Positions 15,331 to 21,092 of a stretch of 21,092 nucleotides of DNA are shown in pieces. Each line of letters starts with the position of its first letter. Positions within the stretch are counted from its first letter, which is position 1. Below the pieces are notes generated by a model. It ran no database searches. It saw nothing but the letters and a program-made list of their open reading frames with translations, and was not told where the DNA came from. A program made the position numbers and the translations under genes. The DNA is from an uncultured Prevotella sp. (GTDB lineage Bacteria; Bacteroidota; Bacteroidia; Bacteroidales; Bacteroidaceae), in contig CALBJK010000086.1 of NCBI GenBank assembly GCA_937892695.1, positions 1 to 21,092 on the forward strand, in the 5' to 3' direction.

Positions 15331-15556
15331 AAATATAAAAAAGTCAAGAATAAAGAGGAAAGGTACGTCTATGTGGACAAGACCGACAAGTACGTGTACA
15401 TCCTCTAGTCCAAGCTCGACAGCACTGCTGAAGAAGCACTGAAGCAGATAGAGGATAATGGCATGTGCTGCGCCATACGCTTCAAACGGCTGCACCCTCT
15501 AAAAGATAGGCGTAAGCTTCTCCCCGGAAAAGGGACAGTTGACAGATGAAAACTAA
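15331..15556 (+). pseudogene. 3' remnant of a PD-(D/E)XK nuclease/AAA-ATPase family gene
   Basis: One frame reads ERYVYVDKTDKYVYIL, then TAG at 15406-15408, then SKLDSTAEEALKQIEDNG. The family's C-terminal nuclease domain normally reads FEFKLDxTAEEALxQI here, so the stop sits at the catalytic glutamate of the ExK motif and the next residue is Ser instead of Phe. A frameshift near 15490-15500 then gives KIGVSFSPEKGQLTDEN and a TAA at 15554-15556, the usual family ending (KVGVNFS-type). The N-terminal ATPase part is absent. These genes are multi-copy and often degraded in Bacteroidales genomes. The boundaries, especially the left one, are approximate. Confidence 0.75.
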
Positions 15557-15628
15557 TACGGCAATAGATGTTCAACCAGAATCGACAATCAAATATCGAA
15601 TTTGTCTTTCTTAATAAAGATTAATTGC

Positions 15629-15659
15629 TTTGTGTTTTTATTTTGTTTTCATAATTTTG
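15629..15659 (+). promoter_or_regulatory. ndk promoter
   Basis: TTTG at 15629-15632, a 19-nt spacer and TAATTTTG at 15652-15659. The start would be near 15666, giving a leader of about 92 nt before the ndk ATG. No riboswitch or attenuator structure was recognised in the leader. Confidence 0.7.
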
Positions 15660-15757
15660 TAAACAAAGATATGTGCAAACGGATGTAATAGAAGTTGCAT
15701 TCTGTAACTTATCTTGTACAAAATCATTTACGAAACCCTATTTAAAACAACACTATT

Positions 15758-16219
15758 ATGGAAAGAACGCTCATCCTACTGAAGCCCTGCACGATACAGC
15801 GCCGTCTGGCTGGCGAGATACTCAGCCGCTTCGAGAAAAAAGGCCTGCGCATTGTAGGTCTGAAAATGATGCAGCTCAGCGACGAACTGCTCAACGAACA
15901 TTATGCCCACCTTGCTGACCGGCCCTTCTTTCCTCTCGTGAAAGCATCGATGATGGCAGCTCCGGTGGTTGCATGCTGCCTTGAAGGCAAGGATGTCGTC
16001 GAAGTGGTGAGAGCCATGACCGGAGCGACAAACGGACGGAAGGCACTTCCCGGAACAATACGCGGCGACTACTCCGTGAGTGGTCAGGAAAACGTGATAC
16101 ATGCTTCTGACAGCCCTGAAAATGCCGAGGTAGAAATACGCCGTTTCTTCCGTAATGAAGAACTGTTCGACTATTCTGATCCTCTGAAACCGTTTCTTTA
16201 CAGCAGCGACGAGGCTTAG
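15758..16219 (+). CDS. ndk: Nucleoside diphosphate kinase
   Basis: A 153-residue cytoplasmic enzyme that moves the gamma phosphate between nucleoside tri- and diphosphates through a phosphohistidine. Seen: N-terminal ERTLILLKPCTIQR (the family's LxKPD region, with Cys at the usual Asp position), the conserved GKDVVEVVRAMTGATN (77-92), PGTIRGDY (98-105) and the active-site NVIHASDSPENAEVEI with H115 (usually HGSDS). Length is typical. The start ATG at 15758 follows its own promoter. The next gene begins 100 bp downstream without an obvious promoter or terminator, so readthrough into it is likely. Confidence 0.96.
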   Translation: MERTLILLKPCTIQRRLAGEILSRFEKKGLRIVGLKMMQLSDELLNEHYAHLADRPFFPLVKASMMAAPVVACCLEGKDVVEVVRAMTGATNGRKALPGTIRGDYSVSGQENVIHASDSPENAEVEIRRFFRNEELFDYSDPLKPFLYSSDEA

Positions 16220-16319
16220 ACAGAAACCGCCACTCATGGATGTGTACGGAACGCCACGACTAAGTTAAGCGGGCAGCCTTCATGCCAACATGCCAAGAGA
16301 ATAACAACAAAATAAAAAA

Positions 16320-16784
16320 ATGAGCAAAAGAATTATTAACAACTACGACGAATTTGCCGCCCTTTTGGGCAAGAACATCGGTGTTTCCGACTATGTGGAA
16401 TTGTCTCAGGAACGCATCAACAGCTTTGCCGACGCCACTCTCGACCATCAGTGGATACATGTCGACACTGAACGTGCCAAGAAGGAAAGTCCATTCCGTA
16501 CCACTATTGCGCACGGCTACCTCACACTGTCGATGCTGCCCTATTTATGGAACCAGATAATCGAAGTAAAGAACCTGAAGATGATGGTCAACTATGGCAT
16601 GGACAAGATGAAGTTCGGACAAGCCGTGAAGTCAGGGGAATCTATCCGGCTCGTTGCCGACCTTCACTCCATCGAGAACTTGCGTGGCATCACCAAGGCA
16701 CAGATAAAATTTGCTATCGAGATAAAGGATTCGCCAAAGAAAGCCCTTACCGGAATAGCCACATTCCTCTATTATTTTGAATAA
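16320..16784 (+). CDS. MaoC-family (R)-enoyl-CoA hydratase-like protein
   Basis: A 154-residue single hot-dog-fold protein. The hydratase signature is present: D42 and H47 in TLDHQWIHVD, followed by SPFRTTIAHGYLTLSMLP (58-74), as in PhaJ/MaoC (R)-specific enoyl-CoA hydratases. Known members hydrate enoyl-CoA or enoyl-ACP thioesters in fatty-acid or hydroxy-acyl metabolism. The substrate here is unknown. Its stop overlaps the following PagL-like gene by 8 bp, so the two are probably co-translated; a link to the hydroxy-acyl chains of lipid A is speculative. Confidence 0.88.
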   Translation: MSKRIINNYDEFAALLGKNIGVSDYVELSQERINSFADATLDHQWIHVDTERAKKESPFRTTIAHGYLTLSMLPYLWNQIIEVKNLKMMVNYGMDKMKFGQAVKSGESIRLVADLHSIENLRGITKAQIKFAIEIKDSPKKALTGIATFLYYFE

Positions 16785-18057
16785 GAGATTTCAACTGACA
16801 ACTCTCATCCTTGCTGTAGCTGCAACCGGAGCCACAGCAAGGATTTTAGTTCACCGTTCTGTCGAACCCGATGACACGGCCATTACCGTCAGCCCGACTG
16901 ATTCGGCTATATACTGCCCCCCTACTCTGTCCACGCCTGACAGAATTGTCCACTGCATCGAAGCCGACGTTTTGCCTTCGACAATAATCCACACCAACGA
17001 CTTTCTTAACGGCAACAATCCTGAGCGGCGCACGATGAACCATGCTTCCACCGCCAAGCTGAAATATGCCTTCATGCCTCCCGAAGGAAGCGAGAAAGCC
17101 CATATCTATCGCGGCGTGTACCAAGGTATCGGAGTTGCATGGCATGAGTTCAATCCACAACTGGGCAACCCTATATCGGTATACATGTTTCAGGGAGCAC
17201 GCATAGCTTCGCTGTCGCGCCTATTGACGTTCAACTATGAATGGAATTTGGGATTGACGATGGGGTGGAATCCCTACAACTATGACACCAACCGCGACAA
17301 CCGTGTCATCGGTTCCAAGGTGACAGCCTATATCGATGCCGACTTCTATCTGGCCTACCGTCTGTCACGCTACGCCGACATCAACGCCGGAGTATCGCTG
17401 AGCCATTTTTCTAACGGTAATACACAATTTCCAAATGCCGGACTGAACACCATCGGTATAAGACTGGGAATGGTCTGCTACATCGGACGCAGCCCTATCG
17501 GAAAGGAAAAAACTACGGAGAAACCTATACCGGAGTTCATACGGCGCATCACCTACGACCTCGTGTTGTATGGGGCGTGGCGGCGCAGAGGAGTGTACAT
17601 CGGACAGGACACCTACGCCCTGCCAGGCTCTTATGCCGTGATGGGATTCAACTTCAATCCCATGTACAACATCAACCACTGGCTGAACGCCGGTGTGTCG
17701 CTCGACGGAGTGTACGACCGCAGTGCAAACCTTTACATGGAAGACCACATTACGGACATCGGAGGGTCGGACAACAGTCTCGACTACTATCGTGCACCTC
17801 GGCCGATAAATCAAATGGCTCTGGGGCTGTCGGCCCGTGCAGAGTTTGTTATGCCATATTTTACAATCAACATCGGCATCGGCACAAACGTCATCAACGC
17901 CAAAGGAGACCTACGTGGTCTGTACGAAATTATGGCTCTGAAGCTCAATGTCACCCGCAGATTGTTCATGCACATCGGCTATAGCATAGACGATTTTAAA
18001 AATCCGAATCATCTCATGCTTGGACTGGGATGGAGGTTCGGTAACGTCAGAAAATAA
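16777..18057 (+). CDS. PagL-like lipid A 3-O-deacylase / acyloxyacyl hydrolase family protein
   Basis: A 426-residue predicted outer-membrane beta-barrel with an N-terminal signal sequence (LTTLILAVAATGATA). The family motif LSHFSNGNTQFPNAGLN carries the PagL catalytic His (H210) and Ser (S212). The position of the third catalytic residue (Glu in Pseudomonas PagL) seems to be N224, so the triad may be variant. Alternating aromatic and polar barrel strands continue to the C-terminus (LMLGLGWRFGNVRK). Role by family: removes an ester-linked acyl chain from lipid A in the outer membrane. Start: the only start that keeps the signal peptide is a TTG at 16777, overlapping the MaoC stop by 8 bp; the next ATG is 87 codons in. 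An upstream in-frame TAG excludes a longer form. Confidence 0.82.
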   Translation: MNKRFQLTTLILAVAATGATARILVHRSVEPDDTAITVSPTDSAIYCPPTLSTPDRIVHCIEADVLPSTIIHTNDFLNGNNPERRTMNHASTAKLKYAFMPPEGSEKAHIYRGVYQGIGVAWHEFNPQLGNPISVYMFQGARIASLSRLLTFNYEWNLGLTMGWNPYNYDTNRDNRVIGSKVTAYIDADFYLAYRLSRYADINAGVSLSHFSNGNTQFPNAGLNTIGIRLGMVCYIGRSPIGKEKTTEKPIPEFIRRITYDLVLYGAWRRRGVYIGQDTYALPGSYAVMGFNFNPMYNINHWLNAGVSLDGVYDRSANLYMEDHITDIGGSDNSLDYYRAPRPINQMALGLSARAEFVMPYFTINIGIGTNVINAKGDLRGLYEIMALKLNVTRRLFMHIGYSIDDFKNPNHLMLGLGWRFGNVRK

Positions 18058-18205
18058 AAAATATCCATTTTTCAGTAGTCAATAAAGTCTTCATTATCTG
18101 TCCTTATTCCAAATGGGGATAATCCACATATTGTGTTTACTTTATGCAAACCATATTTTCTGAAAAACTAAAAATGCCGACCTTCTTATATATTTTTATA
18201 GGTGG

Positions 18206-18250
18206 AAACCCGAAAGGGGGCGTGCCTGAGGCACGCCCCCTTTCGGGTTT
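18206..18250. terminator. Perfect 21-bp-stem hairpin between convergent genes
   Basis: A 21-bp stem without mismatch (18206-18226 with 18230-18250) around a 3-nt TGA loop, with a GC-rich core GGGGGCGTGCC and outer AAACCCGAAA. It lies between the PagL-like gene and the convergent adhesin and most likely ends both. The T-tract is only about four bases (GTTTT), so it may alternatively be a dispersed palindromic repeat. Confidence 0.7.
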
Positions 18251-18300
18251 TGGATTCCATCAGGAAATGCAGCCCGATGGAAATTATCTTTCTGAAGAAA

Positions 18301-21092
18301 CTACTTTACTACTGCCTTCTTGTCGTTGATGACATACACTCCGCGCGGCAGCTTGTCGAGCGAGCGCAAGCCCTTGCCTACGAGTTTGCCTTCGAGTGTG
18401 TAGACTGTGTACAGTCCGTCAGCGTCGGCTTCAATCTTGCTTATGCCGGTGGTAACGTCTACTTCGGCACTTACAGGCATCGACTCGCCCTTGTCATAGA
18501 CTGCTGTCACAGAATATACGTGGCGGCCTTCGGGTACATCGCTGTCAGTGAAACTCCTGTCGTCGGCCTTGGCTGTAGCCACCTTCACTCCGTCACGATA
18601 AACGTTGAAGCTTGAAGGAGCGGCAGAACCAATTGTGAATGTCACGTCGTCCACCATGAAGAAGAACGAGTTGTCCTTGTCAGTATTGTGATGGATTGCG
18701 AAGTACTTCGTTCCGGCAGGCAGAGTTACAGTTATCTCTGTCCATGCGCCGTCAGACACGGTGTAGCTGTCACCAATCTTGGTGAAGTCGGCCACGTCGG
18801 TTCCGGTAGTCGAAGCCAGAACATCGAAACTTTCAGGATATTTGGTATCATCGGTGTTCATGTTGCTTACCCAGAACGATACGGTCTGTTCCTTGCCGGA
18901 GAGCGACGGAGAGATAAGCCAGTCGTCGTTGTTTACGAAATTCTGACCTTCTGTAGAGTAGACAGCTGCAAGATACTTGCTGCCAGTATGGGCGGCAAAC
19001 TCAGGAGACTGTTCTGTTATGCCTGCGTACATGTCTTCAGGGTCGAACACGGTGAATGCGAACGGAGTGCCCTGGGTCGGGTAAGAGATGCTCTGGAAGA
19101 GACCCTGGCAGGTACCACCGTCGCCGTCTACTGTTGTCCAGTCGCCGAACGACGTAGCCCAAGAATCATAGTCTTCGAAGCTGTCGGTAATAGTCTCCTC
19201 GCTTGCTGAAGGAACAGTCCATGCCACTTCCACGTTCGAACCGTCGGCCTGGGCTGTAACGCTCTCCGGCTTTGTCAGATTCGGTTCGGCCAGAGCAAGG
19301 TCGGCTTCGGCAACGTTGTTCTCGGTCTTTTCGTCGGCCTCGAACACCACTTCGGCCTTTACTTTGGCGGCATCGCCTTCAGCGAATACGGTCGGAGCAT
19401 AGTCAAACTCGTAGGTCTTGCTTTCAAACGAGCCCAGCTCACCGCTTTCTTCCTGAGAAGCTAACACCTCGCCGTCGACAGAAAGCTTCACGGTGTAGTT
19501 GGCGGCACCCTTAGAGCCTTGATTCTCGACTTTCACGCCCAGTTTGGCCTTCGAACCCTTCGTCACGCCGTTCTTAGGCAGTGACAGAGAAGCTGCAAGG
19601 TCGTAGTCGTTGAGGTCGCTCACCACCACGTGGTCTATATAGAGAGGTATGCCGACACCGCTCTCGCCGGCCGTGGCGAGGAACTTGACGATGACGTACG
19701 GCTCCGAAGCATACGCCGACAAGTCGAGCAGCTCGCTTGTCCAGCTTCCGTCTCCGGTCATTGTAGCATAGTCGAATGTCTTGAGGTCGTCCACGGTTCC
19801 GTCGGCTTTCTGTATCTGTACTGTCAGGCTGACGGCACTTCCCGGTTCAGACTTGTGGCTGAACACAAGTGAGGCCTTCTTGGCACCGGCCAAGGCAATC
19901 TTACCGCTGTTGAGCCATGCCGAATCGGCAGCTTCGTATGCAGAGAACAAAGCTGAACCTCCGTCCCCGTCGGCATCGTTGTCTTTAGAGAGATTGAACG
20001 AAGTGCTGCCTTTTCTTGATGTCCACCACATGTCGTAGCTCAGACCCGCTGCGGCGAATCCTTCCACGAACGGAAGGTCGTAAGCCTTACCGCTCAGAAC
20101 GGCAGGAGTGATTTTTGCATTGCTCTCGCCTACACTGCTGTAAGCATCGAGTGCATACTGCAGCAGATTCTGTTCGCCTTCGGTGGTATTGACCTCCACG
20201 TCGAACGATGTAGAAGCGGTTTCGCCCAGCACATCGCCAAGGACAGTGCTTCCGTATTCGTTTGTAGTAAGGTTATAAACGCGGTACTTCACGTTTTCAG
20301 GTTTCACTATACCTCCGTTTGCACCGACACCGGCTACCGGGCTCCACGACAGACCTACGGCTGTCTGCTTGTCGGCTGCCTTGATGCCAGATGGCGGCAG
20401 CGGAGTGTCTTCGCCGATATATACTGTGACTGCAGCGGAGGTTGCTCCCTGTCCGTCGGCATTGTATGCAACGACAGCGTAAGAGTAGGCTCCGGGTTTC
20501 TCGACAGCGTCGTCGAACGACAGGGCTTCACCCTTGGCGGGAGCGTCGAATGTCTTCACTACTTCACCGTCGCGCAGTACTTCAACCTTTGTAAGATCCT
20601 TGCCGGGTTTTCCTGCATAGTTCTTGTCAGGAGCGGTGAAGCTAACCTTGGCAGAGAGTGCGCCCGAAGCGTCCGGAATCACCTTGAGGTCGGTTGTTGC
20701 ACCTGGAGCTGTGGTAGCCTTGCCTGCACTCACGCAGATACTGTCAACATATAATGCGTAATTGTTGGCATCGCTTATGGCATGGAAGCCTAAGTTTATT
20801 TCACCATCCTCTTCCATTACGATATCTTTGGAGATGACAGTTTTGGAAACCGGAACTTCGAAGCCTTCTACAAGCGTTTCGGTCATGTCGGCGGCAGTGA
20901 TTCCCTTGCCGTACTTCACTTCGAGCTTCTCTGGGAACGATGACAATCTGCGCCATGTCTTGAAGGTGACGGTGTAGACCTTGCCGCCTTCGAGCTTGAA
21001 GGTAGGAGTCATGAGCCAGTCGTCGGCATTGTTGTTTATGTCGTAAATATATTCGGCAGCCGAATAGACACTGTTCCATGACCATGTCTTCT
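18301..21092 (-). CDS. T9SS-exported multidomain cleaved-adhesin protein (5' end outside window)
   Basis: The frame is open to the right edge (929 visible residues); the internal ATG at 21012 is not the start, because NNNADDWLMTP, a cleaved-adhesin signature, spans it. Visible domains in order: cleaved-adhesin jellyroll (about 1-120), Fn3-like domains (about 125-235 and 235-330), a second jellyroll (about 340-490; LPFVEGF, LYIDHVVVSDL), a CARDB-like domain (about 495-605), a third jellyroll with NNDDWLISPSLSG (about 625-820), an Fn3-like domain (about 825-880) and a short T9SS type A sorting tail (LYTVYTLEGKLVGKG, LPRGVYVINDKK, 884-929). It is presumably carried to the outer membrane by the T9SS and anchored or released there. 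No protease domain is visible, though one could lie upstream. The 9346-10554 remnant is a paralog. Confidence 0.88.
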   Translation of the reverse strand, partial: KTWSWNSVYSAAEYIYDINNNADDWLMTPTFKLEGGKVYTVTFKTWRRLSSFPEKLEVKYGKGITAADMTETLVEGFEVPVSKTVISKDIVMEEDGEINLGFHAISDANNYALYVDSICVSAGKATTAPGATTDLKVIPDASGALSAKVSFTAPDKNYAGKPGKDLTKVEVLRDGEVVKTFDAPAKGEALSFDDAVEKPGAYSYAVVAYNADGQGATSAAVTVYIGEDTPLPPSGIKAADKQTAVGLSWSPVAGVGANGGIVKPENVKYRVYNLTTNEYGSTVLGDVLGETASTSFDVEVNTTEGEQNLLQYALDAYSSVGESNAKITPAVLSGKAYDLPFVEGFAAAGLSYDMWWTSRKGSTSFNLSKDNDADGDGGSALFSAYEAADSAWLNSGKIALAGAKKASLVFSHKSEPGSAVSLTVQIQKADGTVDDLKTFDYATMTGDGSWTSELLDLSAYASEPYVIVKFLATAGESGVGIPLYIDHVVVSDLNDYDLAASLSLPKNGVTKGSKAKLGVKVENQGSKGAANYTVKLSVDGEVLASQEESGELGSFESKTYEFDYAPTVFAEGDAAKVKAEVVFEADEKTENNVAEADLALAEPNLTKPESVTAQADGSNVEVAWTVPSASEETITDSFEDYDSWATSFGDWTTVDGDGGTCQGLFQSISYPTQGTPFAFTVFDPEDMYAGITEQSPEFAAHTGSKYLAAVYSTEGQNFVNNDDWLISPSLSGKEQTVSFWVSNMNTDDTKYPESFDVLASTTGTDVADFTKIGDSYTVSDGAWTEITVTLPAGTKYFAIHHNTDKDNSFFFMVDDVTFTIGSAAPSSFNVYRDGVKVATAKADDRSFTDSDVPEGRHVYSVTAVYDKGESMPVSAEVDVTTGISKIEADADGLYTVYTLEGKLVGKGLRSLDKLPRGVYVINDKKAVVK

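Noticed and set aside
15307..15495. Minus-strand 62-codon frame
   Set aside because: It is antisense to the PD-(D/E)XK remnant and overlaps the terminator; no motif supports it.
18144..18329. Short plus-strand frames across the hairpin
   Set aside because: They read through the perfect hairpin and into the antisense of the adhesin; the translation has no family features.

Overview
The window looks like a chromosome segment of a Bacteroidales bacterium, most likely Prevotellaceae. Four things point there. Several promoters follow the Bacteroidetes pattern (TTTG or TTG, about 19-20 nt, then TAnnTTTG). It encodes the type IX secretion system (T9SS) accessory protein PorZ and several proteins with T9SS-type C-terminal sorting tails. 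The broken surface genes share a KDG...DIDS N-terminal motif common in this order. Ribosome binding sites are weak or absent. No tRNA, rRNA, CRISPR array or intact insertion sequence was seen.

Layout. (1) 1-5799: the tail of an unidentified gene, then a tightly coupled minus-strand operon read from 5799 down to 215: GT2 glycosyltransferase, porZ, multi-spanning GT-C-like membrane protein, and a GtrB-type polyprenyl-phosphate glycosyltransferase. Two junctions are 4-bp ATGA overlaps and one is a 16-bp gap. (2) 5800-7883: a promoter region with a perfect 38-bp direct repeat and a 20-bp palindrome, then argS and a bidirectional terminator. (3) 7899-12731: a decaying cluster of secreted surface proteins on both strands of a divergent promoter pair. 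Three of the five genes carry clear frameshifts or internal stops, a fourth has a suspicious tail, and one small gene is intact. (4) 12749-14802: a minus-strand pair of glycosyltransferases (GT4 then GT2) with a 4-bp overlap. (5) 14803-15757: no intact gene, but a well-bounded small RNA candidate (promoter with an internal perfect palindrome, 5'/3' self-pairing, Rho-independent terminator), a remnant of a PD-(D/E)XK nuclease/ATPase gene, and the ndk promoter. (6) 15758-18057: ndk, a MaoC-fold hydratase and a PagL-like lipid A deacylase. (7) 18206-18250: a perfect 21-bp-stem hairpin. (8) 18301 to the right edge: a large T9SS-exported multidomain adhesin whose 5' end lies outside the window.

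The recurring theme is the cell envelope. Glycosyltransferases build surface glycan or LPS, a PagL-like enzyme would trim lipid A, PorZ (known in Porphyromonas gingivalis to deliver anionic LPS to the T9SS sortase) links LPS to secretion, and T9SS cargo proteins lie nearby. The most notable candidates are the porZ-glycosyltransferase operon, the small RNA with an operator-like palindrome in its promoter, the duplicated argS promoter, and the sharply local gene decay between two intact housekeeping and glycan regions. I did not find a system I can confidently call undescribed.
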